A stretch of DNA of 64,000 nt from Endobugula sp965225895 (GTDB lineage: Bacteria; Pseudomonadota; Gammaproteobacteria; Pseudomonadales; Cellvibrionaceae): NCBI GenBank assembly GCA_965225895.1, contig CBDDBR010000011.1:2170001-2234000 (forward strand). Reading direction: 5' to 3'. Each line of letters starts with the position of its first letter. The stretch's first letter is position 1. The translations under genes and the position numbers were made by a program. The notes under the pieces were generated by a model, which saw nothing but the letters and a program-made list of their open reading frames with translations, did no database searches and was not told the origin of the DNA. This document shows, piece after piece, positions 44,372-53,991 of this stretch.

Positions 44372-45910
44372 TTACCAAGTTTGTGTCGCTTTAAATGCTT
44401 CAATAGCAGACTTAAATGTCGCTGCAATATCGTCATTATAGCTACCACTGTCATCGTTCATTAGCTCGCTATGCTCGCTTGACATGTAAGATAACAATGC
44501 AGATTCAAAATCGCCTAATTTAGCAACAGGAATATCGTTTAAATAACCTTCGTTTGCTGCAAATAGTACAACACCCATTTGAGTTGTTGATTGTGGCGTA
44601 TATTGCTTTTGCTTCATTAACTCAGTAACGCGCTCACCGTGATCTAACTGTGCTTTTGTTGCATCATCAAGATCAGAAGCAAACTGAGAGAATGCCGCTA
44701 ATTCACGATATTGCGCTAGGGCAGTACGAATACCACCAGATAGTTTTTTAACAATCTTAGTTTGCGCTGCACCACCAACACGAGATACCGAAATACCTGC
44801 GTTCATTGCTGGACGAATACCCGAGTTAAACAAATCTGAATCTAGGAAGATCTGACCATCAGTAATCGAAATTACGTTAGTTGGTACGAATGCTGATACG
44901 TCACCCGCTTGTGTTTCAATGATCGGTAGGGCAGTTAATGAACCCGTTTGACCTTTTACTTCACCTTTAGTGAAATCTTCTACATATTTTGCACTAACAC
45001 GTGATGCACGCTCTAGTAGACGTGAATGTAGATAGAATACGTCACCTGGGTATGCTTCACGACCTGGTGGACGACGTAGTAATAGAGAGATTTGACGATA
45101 AGCCCATGCTTGCTTTGTTAAATCATCATAGATGATCAATGCATCTTCACCACGGTCACGATAGTATTCACCCATCGTACAACCTGCAAACGGTGCTAAA
45201 AACTGCATAGCCGCTGGATCAGAAGCAGTAGCCGCAACAATAATGGTGTGCTCCATTGCGCCATGCTCTTCTAATTTACGTACTACAGATGCAATTGATG
45301 ATGCTTTTTGACCAATGGCAACATAGATACATTTAATACCCTTGCCTTTTTGGTTAATGATGGCATCAACAGCAATTGCTGTTTTACCTGTTTGACGGTC
45401 ACCAATAATCAACTCACGCTGACCACGACCTACAGGTACCATTGCATCAATCGCTTTAAGACCTAATTGAACAGGCTCATCAACTGACTGACGTGCAATT
45501 ACACCTGGTGCAATTTTTTCAATCGCATCAGTTTCTTTTGCATTCACAGGGCCTTTACCATCAATTGGTACACCCAAAGCATCAACAACACGACCTTGTA
45601 ATTCAGGACCTACTGGTACTTCCAAGATTCGACCTGTACATTTACAGCTCTGACCTTCGGCGATAGATTGATAATCCCCAAGGATAACCGCACCTACTGA
45701 ATCGCGCTCCAAGTTAAGCGCCATACCATAAACGCCTCCGTCGAATTCGATCATTTCACCGTACATTGCATCGGCTAAGCCGTGGATGCGGATAATACCG
45801 TCGGTAACGGAAACAACGGTGCCAACATTTTTGGCTTCACTGCTTACGTCTAAAGAATCGATTCGACCCTTAATAATTTCACTGATTTCTGAAGGATTCA
45901 GCTGCTGCAT
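44372..45910 (-). CDS. atpA: ATP synthase alpha subunit
   Basis: Non-catalytic nucleotide-binding F1 subunit. 512 residues, P-loop GDRQTGKTA, and SISRVGG-like ISVSRVGGAAQ. MQQLNPSEISEIIKGRI is the normal N-terminus. Within the atpIBEFHAGDC operon. Confidence 0.98.
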   Translation of the reverse strand: MQQLNPSEISEIIKGRIDSLDVSSEAKNVGTVVSVTDGIIRIHGLADAMYGEMIEFDGGVYGMALNLERDSVGAVILGDYQSIAEGQSCKCTGRILEVPVGPELQGRVVDALGVPIDGKGPVNAKETDAIEKIAPGVIARQSVDEPVQLGLKAIDAMVPVGRGQRELIIGDRQTGKTAIAVDAIINQKGKGIKCIYVAIGQKASSIASVVRKLEEHGAMEHTIIVAATASDPAAMQFLAPFAGCTMGEYYRDRGEDALIIYDDLTKQAWAYRQISLLLRRPPGREAYPGDVFYLHSRLLERASRVSAKYVEDFTKGEVKGQTGSLTALPIIETQAGDVSAFVPTNVISITDGQIFLDSDLFNSGIRPAMNAGISVSRVGGAAQTKIVKKLSGGIRTALAQYRELAAFSQFASDLDDATKAQLDHGERVTELMKQKQYTPQSTTQMGVVLFAANEGYLNDIPVAKLGDFESALLSYMSSEHSELMNDDSGSYNDDIAATFKSAIEAFKATQTW

Positions 45911-45951
45911 GCTCTGTTCCTCTAACCCCGTTTGGTGTTATACGTTAATTC

Positions 45952-46491
45952 TTAATTTATACCGATAGTTTCAGACAGTTTGGCCAAACGACCACGAACT
46001 GAACCATCGATAACCATATCGCCAGCGCTAATAACAACGCCACCGATGAGTGATTTATCAATATCTGTTGATAACGATACTTCACTGACTAATACTTTAC
46101 TTAACTTTTCGGCCAATGCTTTTTCAACGTTGGTATCTAATGCAAAGGCTGTGCTAACTGTAATATCAGCAAATTTTTCTTGCTGAGATTTAAAGTCTTC
46201 GAAAAGTTCTTGCACTTCTTTTAAAAGAGTTAAGCGTTTATTGTCTGCCATAACAGCAATAAAGTTTTTAACTTTTTCATCTAGCTCTTCACCACAAACA
46301 TCAAACAATGTTGCTGCTTTTTGCTTGGATGTCACAGTAGGAGAATTTAACAACTCTTCTACGGTAGCTTGTTGAACAACGCTTGCTGCAACCGCTAACG
46401 ACGATGACCATGCATCTAGCGCTTTATCAGCGCGAGCATATTCAAACGCTGCTTTCGCGTAAGGACGTGCAAGGGTAATTAGTTCTGCCAT
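45952..46491 (-). CDS. atpH: ATP synthase delta subunit
   Basis: Peripheral-stalk subunit linking F1 to the b dimer. 179 residues; LARPYAKAAFEYA at the N-terminus and the C-terminal GGVVISAGDMVIDGSVRGRL are diagnostic. Confidence 0.97.
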   Translation of the reverse strand: MAELITLARPYAKAAFEYARADKALDAWSSSLAVAASVVQQATVEELLNSPTVTSKQKAATLFDVCGEELDEKVKNFIAVMADNKRLTLLKEVQELFEDFKSQQEKFADITVSTAFALDTNVEKALAEKLSKVLVSEVSLSTDIDKSLIGGVVISAGDMVIDGSVRGRLAKLSETIGIN

Positions 46492-46503
46492 GCTATCGCC
46501 TCT

Positions 46504-46974
46504 CTACAAATCAGCGGCTAGTTTGCCGACTAAATCGTTATGTGATTCAGCGTCAATAGATTTCTCAAGAATTTTCTCAGCACCAGCAATAGCTAACGCT
46601 GCTACTTTACCGCGCAATTCTTCTTTCGCACGATTTGTTTCTTGTTCAATCTCTGCTTTTGCTGCAGTGATAATACGATCAGCTTCTACTTTCGCTTGCT
46701 CTTTAGCTTCATCAACTAATTGTATTGCACGCTTGTTCGCTTGCTCTACAATTTCAGCCGCTTGCTTCTTAGCTTCTGTTAGCTGTTCGCCTGCTTTTTT
46801 CTGTGCTAACTCAAGATCTTTGTCAGCACGTTCGGCTGCTTGAAGACCATCAGCGATTTTTTGCTCACGCTCTACCATTACAGCAATCAACGCGGGCCAT
46901 ACAAATTTTGCACAGAACCAAACAAATACGAAGAAGGTAATCGTTTGTCCTATTAATGTTAGGTTGAGATTCAC
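46504..46974 (-). CDS. atpF: ATP synthase b subunit
   Basis: Membrane-anchored stator. 156 residues: one N-terminal membrane helix (LIGQTITFFVFVWFC) and a long charged Ala/Glu/Lys helix that forms the dimer coiled coil. 12 bases before atpH. Confidence 0.97.
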   Translation of the reverse strand: MNLNLTLIGQTITFFVFVWFCAKFVWPALIAVMVEREQKIADGLQAAERADKDLELAQKKAGEQLTEAKKQAAEIVEQANKRAIQLVDEAKEQAKVEADRIITAAKAEIEQETNRAKEELRGKVAALAIAGAEKILEKSIDAESHNDLVGKLAADL

Positions 46975-47017
46975 ACCTACACCTCTTTAATTATGGATAA
47001 AATGATCCCGCTACTTT

Positions 47018-47266
47018 TTATACTAAACCTGGAGCAACAACAAAGATCAAGTACATGCCAATACCTACACCGATCATTGGTACCGCATCTAATAGACCAG
47101 CCATTAGGAACATTTTACCTTGTAGTGCTGGTGCTTGTTCTGGCTGACGAGCAGCACCTTCAAGCAATTTACCACCTAAAGTACCAAAACCAATCGCAGT
47201 ACCTAAAGCACCTAGACCAATCAATAATGCACTTGCTACATATACTAAACCAACGGCTTCCATCAT
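47018..47266 (-). CDS. atpE: ATP synthase c subunit
   Basis: Proteolipid of the rotor ring, a two-helix hairpin of 82 residues with the polar loop ARQPEQ. The carboxylate is Asp60 in AGLLDAVPMI, and Na+-binding residues typical of sodium enzymes are not evident, so proton coupling is expected. Confidence 0.97.
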   Translation of the reverse strand: MMEAVGLVYVASALLIGLGALGTAIGFGTLGGKLLEGAARQPEQAPALQGKMFLMAGLLDAVPMIGVGIGMYLIFVVAPGLV

Positions 47267-47309
47267 CTTCTCCTACAAAGTGATTTTATTTTAAATTGTG
47301 TTACTACTT

Positions 47310-48233
47310 TTAATGTTCATCATGATTATCGTGTGCCATTGCCATATAGACCGTGGTCAACACCATAAACACAAATGCTTGCAATGTAATTACTAGAATA
47401 TGGAATACTGCCCATGCCCATTGTAATACACCACCAAATAAACCAAACGCAAATCCTGCACTGAACATTAAGGCGATCAGAATAAAGATCATTTCACCCG
47501 CATAAAGGTTTCCGAACAAACGAAGGCCTAGCGAGATAGGTTTGGCTATTAGGGATACAAATTCTAGAATAAAGTTTACAGCAATCAACACTGGCGCTAA
47601 TAAAATGCCTGCACCTTTTGTAGGTGGTGCGAAAGGGTGGAAAGTAAGCTCTTTAATAAAGCCAATTAACCCTTTTTGCTGAACACTAAAGAAAATCATT
47701 AATAAGAAAACACCAATCGCCATACCTAAAGTTGCGTTTGGATCAGTGGTAGGAACCACTTTAAAGAAGAAGTGAGAATCACCTGCAATTTGCGCTGCTG
47801 CTGAAGGTAACCAATCAACAGGTAACAAATCCATAAAGTTCATTAGGAACACCCAACAAAAAATTGTTAAGCCCATTGGCGCAATCATACGGTTCTTATA
47901 ATGAAAAGTATCTTTCACTGTATTATCAACAAAGCTAACTACTAACTCTACAAAGCTCTGCAAACCTGTAGGTGTATCTGTTGTTGCTTTTTTAGCGACG
48001 CGTGAAAAAACAAAAATAAATAACGCACCTAAAAATATTGACCAACCCAGCGTATCAACGTGTACTGCTGAAAAGCCCATATCTTTAGCTTCTTGTGCTG
48101 AGTGAGCTGAAGTCCATATTGTTTCGCTTAATACTTCACCATCATAACGGGTATAACCTTCTGGTAATTTACCATAAGTCCAGTTTTGTAAATGGTGCTG
48201 AATGTATTCAGTTGAAGTCTGTCCGCCAGCCAT
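47310..48233 (-). CDS. atpB: ATP synthase a subunit
   Basis: Membrane stator subunit forming the proton half-channels. 307 residues with a cytosolic/periplasmic N-terminus and five or six membrane helices; the essential Arg is in SLGLRLFGNLYAGE. Longer than E. coli (271) mainly from the N-terminal extension. Confidence 0.97.
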   Translation of the reverse strand: MAGGQTSTEYIQHHLQNWTYGKLPEGYTRYDGEVLSETIWTSAHSAQEAKDMGFSAVHVDTLGWSIFLGALFIFVFSRVAKKATTDTPTGLQSFVELVVSFVDNTVKDTFHYKNRMIAPMGLTIFCWVFLMNFMDLLPVDWLPSAAAQIAGDSHFFFKVVPTTDPNATLGMAIGVFLLMIFFSVQQKGLIGFIKELTFHPFAPPTKGAGILLAPVLIAVNFILEFVSLIAKPISLGLRLFGNLYAGEMIFILIALMFSAGFAFGLFGGVLQWAWAVFHILVITLQAFVFMVLTTVYMAMAHDNHDEH

Positions 48234-48303
48234 ACCGTCTATTTACCCTACGTCTCTGTCAATAACATTAACAATTTAATCATTGTTAACTACGTTTGTT
48301 TTT

Positions 48304-48681
48304 TTAATCTTTTGTTAGACTTTGAAGTCTTACACACTGAAATATCGTTAAGGCTATATAAGCACTAAAAACTGATATTAAATTCAGCGGTTGTACCAAT
48401 GTAAAAGTAATTGCAAACCCTACACTGGATAATAAAAACTTACCTATTTCGCCACGATAAAAACTCATTAACACATACTGTGCTGCCTGAGCGCCACGGT
48501 AACGAAATGCATAAAATGCAAAATACATATTAGGGATAATATAAATTAATCCACCAATTAGTACCGAGTAGGCGATCACTGAATTAAACCACCAGAAACA
48601 GAATGCGACGAATAGTAGCAAGCTTGTTTCTTGTAACCATAATCGAGTCAACGTTGTGTATGTGATATTGCTCATATTCAT
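48304..48681 (-). CDS. atpI: ATP synthase protein I
   Basis: Small membrane protein that assists c-ring assembly or Mg uptake. 125 residues with four hydrophobic segments, FWWFNSVIAYSVLIGGLIYIIPN broken by charged residues, and FRYRGAQAAQYVLMSFYRGE, typical of AtpI. First gene of the atp operon, behind the promoter at 48851. Confidence 0.9.
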   Translation of the reverse strand: MNMSNITYTTLTRLWLQETSLLLFVAFCFWWFNSVIAYSVLIGGLIYIIPNMYFAFYAFRYRGAQAAQYVLMSFYRGEIGKFLLSSVGFAITFTLVQPLNLISVFSAYIALTIFQCVRLQSLTKD

Positions 48682-48850
48682 TAATGAGTGCTGATTTACT
48701 CGTTAAAAACACTGCAAATCATCATATATCTATACGCTGATGCGGTTATGTTACCTTGCTTTGCTGTAATAATAATTAAACAAAACAATTCATTGGTTAT
48801 TGCTTATCATCAAGGAAGTTTTTACCTCCTCGAATAATTCAGCGAGCGCG

Positions 48851-48879
48851 ATTATAGGGGCTAAGTCTTGAGGATTCAA
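48851..48879 (-). promoter_or_regulatory. Promoter of the atp operon
   Basis: On the minus strand TTGAAT (plus 48874-48879), a 17-base spacer and a perfect TATAAT (plus 48851-48856). It lies between parB and atpI, about 170 bases before the atpI start, so the operon has a long leader. Confidence 0.8.
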
Positions 48880-48903
48880 GAATTAATTACATTTGCTTAT
48901 GAT

Positions 48904-49815
48904 TTATTGCTCGTAACCTAGGTGGTTTAAGATGCCATCTAACTCATCTAAACTATTGTATTTTAATACTAATTTTCCTTTCCCTTTCGCGCTATGTTGA
49001 ATCATAACGGGAACGCCTACCTTCTCAGAAATGCCTTCTTCTAATTTATGCAAATCGGGGGAATGGGGTTCTTTTTTCTCTTTTGGGTGATTAATTTCTT
49101 CTAATGCACGACGAACTAACGCCTCAGTTTGTCGCACCGATAATGCTTTTGCGACAACCTCACTAGCAACAGAACGTTGCTTTTCATCATCTAAACTTAG
49201 CATTGCACGGGCGTGACCCATTTCAATATCACCGTGCTCAAGTAGCTTTTTAACCTCTTTACTTAACGATATTAAACGCAGTAAGTTAGTCACTGCCGTT
49301 CTGGACTTACCAACCGCCTCTGCCACTTGCTGATGGGTGAGCTCAAATTCATCTTGTAAGCGTTTTAACGCTACGGCTTCTTCTAACGGATTTAGATCTT
49401 CACGTTGAATATTCTCAATCAACGCCATAGCGATTGCCGCTTCGTCGGGCACATGGCGAATAACCGCAGGAATTGTATCTAAACCCGCTAATTGAGTCGC
49501 TCGCCAGCGACGCTCACCCGCTATAATTTCATATTTATCTGCAGAAATAGGGCGAATAACGATCGGCTGCATCACCCCTTGCGCTTTAATTGAGGCTGAA
49601 AGCTCCTCGAGTGCTTCAGGGTTCATATCCCGGCGCGGTTGGTATTTACCGCGCTGAATAAGCTCAACCGCCACATATTTTAATTGTTCATCTACTGCGG
49701 GGTTGGGCGACTGTACTTCTTCTATTACTTCTTGAACGGTAGCCGGTGATTGTGCATTCACACTTGCCCCCAATAGGGCATCCAATCCACGTCCTAGACC
49801 TTTTCTTTTTGTCAT
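48904..49815 (-). CDS. parB: Chromosome partitioning protein ParB
   Basis: CTP-dependent clamp that loads at parS and spreads. 303 residues: KRKGLGRGLDALLG start, CTPase motif GERRWRAT, ENIQREDLNPLEEA, a helix-turn-helix for parS (LTHQQVAEAVGKSRTAVTNLLR interrupted only by normal residues) and a C-terminal dimer region. Two parS sites lie in recF at 63105 and 63741. Confidence 0.97.
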   Translation of the reverse strand: MTKRKGLGRGLDALLGASVNAQSPATVQEVIEEVQSPNPAVDEQLKYVAVELIQRGKYQPRRDMNPEALEELSASIKAQGVMQPIVIRPISADKYEIIAGERRWRATQLAGLDTIPAVIRHVPDEAAIAMALIENIQREDLNPLEEAVALKRLQDEFELTHQQVAEAVGKSRTAVTNLLRLISLSKEVKKLLEHGDIEMGHARAMLSLDDEKQRSVASEVVAKALSVRQTEALVRRALEEINHPKEKKEPHSPDLHKLEEGISEKVGVPVMIQHSAKGKGKLVLKYNSLDELDGILNHLGYEQ

Positions 49816-49888
49816 ACTCTTACTCTTAAAAATAGAGGCATGTGATGAGGGTAACTTATAGAGTCACTATTACTTAAATGTTGCTGTA

Positions 49889-50680
49889 TTAACGGTTAGC
49901 TACTTGTTGTTGTAGCCGTTCGCTACGTCGAATAAATTCTCCCGCTAACGCAAGGTATGCTATCGCACCTTTTGATTTACGATCATAAACTAATGCAGGC
50001 TGACCATAACTAGGAGCCTCCGCTAAACGAATATTACGAGGAATACATGCTTGGTATAGCTTATCTCCAAAGTATTCTTTCAGTTGATCAGATACTTCAT
50101 TGGTTAAACTACTTCTTGGGTCGTACATTGTACGTACAATTCCCTCAATAGATAATGAAGGGTTCAATTGTTGCTGTATTTGATTAATGGTTTTTATTAA
50201 GGCTGAAATACCCTCTAGCGAATAGTACTCACATTGCATTGGGATAATCACGCCATCACATGCCACTAAAGCATTCAGTGTTAACATGTTGAGCGAAGGA
50301 GGGCAGTCAATTAACACAAAGTCATAATCATCTTTCACTGCTAGCAGTGCTTTCTGTAAACGAAATTGCTTATCTGGTAAGTCTAATAGCTGAACTTCTG
50401 CGGCTGTTAAATCACCGTTTGCAGCAATGACCGAATAATGTCCACTGGGTGACTGTTGTCTTGCTTCTACGATACTTTTATCTTCCACCAATACATCGTA
50501 AACCGATAGGGGCACATCATCTTTTTGTATGCCACTACCCATCGTTGCATTGCCTTGTGGGTCAATATCAATCAGTAGTACTCGTTTTTTGGTCGCCACT
50601 AAGGACGCTGCAAGATTAACGCAGGTGGTGGTTTTTCCAACGCCGCCTTTTTGATTCGTAATTGCGTAAATCTTACTCAC
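49889..50680 (-). CDS. parA: Chromosome partitioning ATPase ParA (Soj)
   Basis: Deviant-Walker ATPase that moves ParB-parS. 263 residues, KIYAITNQKGGVGKTTTC start with the signature Lys, VLIDIDPQGNAT, and VLIDCPPSL. No N-terminal HTH, so the chromosomal Soj type. Upstream of parB by 73 bases. Confidence 0.97.
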   Translation of the reverse strand: MSKIYAITNQKGGVGKTTTCVNLAASLVATKKRVLLIDIDPQGNATMGSGIQKDDVPLSVYDVLVEDKSIVEARQQSPSGHYSVIAANGDLTAAEVQLLDLPDKQFRLQKALLAVKDDYDFVLIDCPPSLNMLTLNALVACDGVIIPMQCEYYSLEGISALIKTINQIQQQLNPSLSIEGIVRTMYDPRSSLTNEVSDQLKEYFGDKLYQACIPRNIRLAEAPSYGQPALVYDRKSKGAIAYLALAGEFIRRSERLQQQVANR

Positions 50681-50703
50681 AACAAACTCTCGTGTAGATG
50701 GTT

Positions 50704-51378
50704 TTAATGAACAGGTTTTAGCACTAATAAATGGCGCTCACCTTCCAAGTTAGGAATCGTTAATTCTGTAACGGCATCGACAATAGCGTGTTTTTCGCAA
50801 TCTCTCAATTCCTTTTCAGGAAAAACACCTTTCATTGCCCAAAAACGACCTTGTTTTTTTAATAAGTGGTGGGTACCTGTCACCATATCATTTAAGCTGG
50901 CAAATGCTCGACTTACCACAATTTGAAACAGCTGCTGTGGCTGATATGTTTCAACACGTGTATTTTCAACGGTAACATTAGTGAGTGTAAGCGCTGTTTT
51001 TACTTGGAATAAAAAGCGTGTTTTTTTCCCATTACTATCGAGTAATACAAAACGTATTTCAGGGAATACAATCGATAAAGGAATACCCGGTAAACCACCG
51101 CCTGTACCAACATCAATAATATGTTCAATAGGCTCGCTTTTTTGTCGCGATGCTTCTATCGCTTGCTGTAATAATGGCACCAATACCAAACTATCTAATA
51201 AATGGCGTTCAACCATATCTAAAGGTTGTCGAATCGCAGATAAATTATATGCTTTATTCCATTTATAGAATTCATTGAGATAGTCCATTAATAGCGCTAT
51301 TTTTTCATCACTCAATTGAATTTTCATTTCCGTTAATCCTGAACGGAGTTTTTTTTCACAACTAATATGGTCTATCAC
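50704..51378 (-). CDS. rsmG: 16S rRNA (guanine-527-N7)-methyltransferase RsmG
   Basis: Makes m7G527 in the 530 loop. 224 residues with SAM motif DVGTGGGLPGIPLSI and KWNKAYNLSAIR. It starts at GTG 20 bases after mnmG, with no clear ribosome binding site, so translational coupling is likely. mnmG-rsmG-parA-parB order is standard near oriC. Confidence 0.95.
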   Translation of the reverse strand: MIDHISCEKKLRSGLTEMKIQLSDEKIALLMDYLNEFYKWNKAYNLSAIRQPLDMVERHLLDSLVLVPLLQQAIEASRQKSEPIEHIIDVGTGGGLPGIPLSIVFPEIRFVLLDSNGKKTRFLFQVKTALTLTNVTVENTRVETYQPQQLFQIVVSRAFASLNDMVTGTHHLLKKQGRFWAMKGVFPEKELRDCEKHAIVDAVTELTIPNLEGERHLLVLKPVH

Positions 51379-51398
51379 GTGTTTTAATAATCTTTTGT

Positions 51399-53297
51399 TT
51401 ATAGGGCTGAGGATTTTACTTTTTTCAATAGTCCGCGCTTTTTTAAATAAATTAGCAATAAAGAAATAGCCGCTGGAGTCACTCCAGGAATACGCGCAGC
51501 ACGACCTAAACTTTCAGGTTTTGCATGAATGAGTTTTTGTTTTATTTCGTTCGATAATCCTTCTACTGAAGAATAATCAAATTGTTCTGGAATCATTGTT
51601 TGTTCATGTTGGCGTAAACGTTGAATCTCTTCTTCTTGACGATGAATATAACCCGCATATTTCACACTAATTTCTATTTTTTCAGACACTTGTTGTGGAA
51701 CTGGTTTTTCAACAGGAAATAAATTTCCAACATCAGCATAGCTAAGTTCTGGACGCTTTAATAAATCCATTAAATTATATTCATGATTTAATGGTGTTTT
51801 AATTTTTTCTGCCAGTTGATCCGCTTCTGGACTATTGGCTTGCACCCATGTGGTTTGCAAACGTTTTTTCTCAATCTCAATAGCTTCACATTTTTCATTA
51901 AATGCTTGCCAGCGTACATCATCCACTAAACCAAATTCGCGTGCTTTTTCTGTTAGACGACTATCCGCATTATCTTCACGTAATAATAATCGGTATTCTG
52001 CACGGCTAGTAAACATACGATAAGGTTCTTGTGTTCCTAGTGTAATAAGATCATCTACTAATACACCAATATATGCTTGATCTCTTAATGGGCACCACGA
52101 CTCTTTTTCTTGTGCCCGTAAACCTGCATTTAACCCTGCTAATAAGCCTTGCGCACCCGCTTCTTCGTAACCTGTTGTACCATTAATTTGTCCCGCAAAA
52201 AACAATCCATTAAGGCAGCGTGTTTCTAAACTGGATTGTAAATCTTGAGGGTTAAAATAATCGTATTCAATCGCATAACCTGGACGCATGATATGTGCGT
52301 TTTCAAAACCTTTCATCGAACGCACTAATTCTAATTGCACATCAAAAGGTAGGCTTGTTGAAATACCATTAGGATATAATTCATGGGTGTTTAAACCTTC
52401 GGGTTCAATAAAAACTTGATGGCTGTCTTTATCACCAAAACGATTAACTTTATCTTCAACAGAAGGGCAGTAACGAGGGCCAACACCTTCAATCACACCA
52501 CTATACATTGGTGAGCGATCCATACCTGCACGAATAATATCGTGAGTTTTTTGGTTGGTATGCCCAACCCAACAACAAATTTGTTGCGGATGATCTTCTT
52601 GTTTACCTAAGTAAGACATCACGGGTAATGGTGTATCACCCCATTGTTCTTGTAACTGACTAAAATCAACGGATTTTGCATCGATGCGTGGTGGCGTTCC
52701 TGTTTTTAAGCGACCTACACGTAGTGGTAATTCTCGTAAACGATCCGCTAATGCTATCGACGGTGGATCACCTGCACGACCACCAGAATGGTTTTCTAAA
52801 CCGATATGAATTTTACCGCCAAGAAATGTGCCCGCTGTAAGTACAACAGATGGGGCATAAAATTTAACGCCCATTTGGGTAACAACACCTTTTACCGTGT
52901 CACCTTCAACAATTAAATCATCAACCGATTGTTGAAATATTTGTAAATTTTCTTGGTTTTCTAAAATCTCACGAATAGCCGCTTTATAAAGTACTCGGTC
53001 TGCCTGCGCGCGCGTGGCTCTTACCGCTGGCCCTTTACGAGAATTAAGCACACGAAATTGAATCCCCCCTTTATCGGTAGCTAGGGCCATTGCTCCACCC
53101 ATTGCATCAATTTCTTTTACTAGATGACTTTTACCGATCCCACCAATGGCTGGGTTGCATGACATTTGCCCCAATGTTTCTACATTGTGACTCAGCAACA
53201 AAGTAGAACACCCCATACGTGCAGCTGCTAAACATGCTTCAGTACCAGCATGTCCTCCGCCGATAACAATAACGTCGTAATGGTGTGGGTAATTCAT
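51399..53297 (-). CDS. mnmG: tRNA uridine-5-carboxymethylaminomethyl modification enzyme MnmG
   Basis: FAD-dependent partner of MnmE in wobble U34 modification. I use the ATG giving MNYPHHYDVIVIGGGHAGTE (632 residues, close to E. coli) with GAGA upstream; eleven more codons are open upstream. FAD-binding motif, SCNPAIGGIGKSHLVKEIDA, and GTFLGGKIHIG are conserved. Confidence 0.97.
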   Translation of the reverse strand: MNYPHHYDVIVIGGGHAGTEACLAAARMGCSTLLLSHNVETLGQMSCNPAIGGIGKSHLVKEIDAMGGAMALATDKGGIQFRVLNSRKGPAVRATRAQADRVLYKAAIREILENQENLQIFQQSVDDLIVEGDTVKGVVTQMGVKFYAPSVVLTAGTFLGGKIHIGLENHSGGRAGDPPSIALADRLRELPLRVGRLKTGTPPRIDAKSVDFSQLQEQWGDTPLPVMSYLGKQEDHPQQICCWVGHTNQKTHDIIRAGMDRSPMYSGVIEGVGPRYCPSVEDKVNRFGDKDSHQVFIEPEGLNTHELYPNGISTSLPFDVQLELVRSMKGFENAHIMRPGYAIEYDYFNPQDLQSSLETRCLNGLFFAGQINGTTGYEEAGAQGLLAGLNAGLRAQEKESWCPLRDQAYIGVLVDDLITLGTQEPYRMFTSRAEYRLLLREDNADSRLTEKAREFGLVDDVRWQAFNEKCEAIEIEKKRLQTTWVQANSPEADQLAEKIKTPLNHEYNLMDLLKRPELSYADVGNLFPVEKPVPQQVSEKIEISVKYAGYIHRQEEEIQRLRQHEQTMIPEQFDYSSVEGLSNEIKQKLIHAKPESLGRAARIPGVTPAAISLLLIYLKKRGLLKKVKSSAL

Positions 53298-53360
53298 AAT
53301 TTTCTCAGTATGCTTAATAAAACAGAACAACTCAGTATTTTGAGTGTAAATGGGTGCGGT

Positions 53361-53389
53361 ATTATAGGGATTTATTTGCTATTGAGCAA
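53361..53389 (-). promoter_or_regulatory. Promoter of the mnmG-rsmG-parAB operon
   Basis: On the minus strand TTGCTC (plus 53384-53389), 17-base spacer and perfect TATAAT (plus 53361-53366), about 65 bases before the chosen mnmG start. Confidence 0.7.
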
Positions 53390-53468
53390 AAGATGAACAA
53401 AAACTAATCGATTTAATGGAATGTATTCATATTACAGGATATATGCATGATACCACTACGTTTTATTG

Positions 53469-53837
53469 TCACTTAACAACTTGCCCTCTGTAAATGAGCC
53501 CTGATTTAGTATTACTGATATTTTTCTGGGTTTCTGCATGGTCAAATGGCTTATCTTTAATACTTGTAGAACCTCGATAAACATTGACTTCATGATTTTG
53601 AATCATGGATGTATCCAATACATTTGCTAATTGCTGTTCCCAACGTTCTCCTGCATAGCACATCAATTCTTTAATTAATGCTTTTAAAATAGCATTCTCA
53701 CATTCCTGATAATATACCACGAGGGTTATTAATAAATCGGGGTTAGCTAGTTTAATACTGGGTTTATGTTCTGATTCTATTTTGCGTCGAATTTCATAAA
53801 CTAACTCTATCATTGCTCTGTTATATGTTTTGTACAT
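53469..53837 (-). CDS. Uncharacterised protein, tandem paralog A (Fur-type promoter)
   Basis: I do not recognise this 122-residue protein. Its N-terminal 66 residues share 55 identical positions with the next gene upstream (53992-54345), and the tails are divergent. The conserved part is helical and charged: YNRAMIELVYEIRRKIESEH, IKLANPDLL, ILKALIKELM, YAGERW. The tail has two YRG motifs (VNVYRGS, LIYRGQVVK). No signal peptide or membrane segment. A promoter with a Fur-like box in its spacer lies just upstream, absent from the paralog. A cytoplasmic role in iron limitation is possible but inferred. Confidence 0.8.
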   Translation of the reverse strand: MYKTYNRAMIELVYEIRRKIESEHKPSIKLANPDLLITLVVYYQECENAILKALIKELMCYAGERWEQQLANVLDTSMIQNHEVNVYRGSTSIKDKPFDHAETQKNISNTKSGLIYRGQVVK

Positions 53838-53877
53838 TCACTATCTCTTATATATTTAAAAAATTCAGCACACATTA

Positions 53878-53906
53878 ATAATAATGATAATCATTCCTAT
53901 TATCAA
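53878..53906 (-). promoter_or_regulatory. Fur-type promoter of tandem paralog A
   Basis: On the minus strand TTGATA (plus 53901-53906), 17-base spacer, TATTAT (plus 53878-53883). A Fur-like box at 53880-53898 contains a 15-base exact match (ATAATGATAATCATT) to the core of the consensus and covers spacer and -10. This is the same design as the hemP and bfd promoters. Confidence 0.82.
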
Positions 53907-53991
53907 GCTAAATATTGGGGCTTGTTAGTTTTGTAAAATCGATTGGTTGACTTGTGCTATGAAATAAATAACCGTTAAGCATAAAAAATAA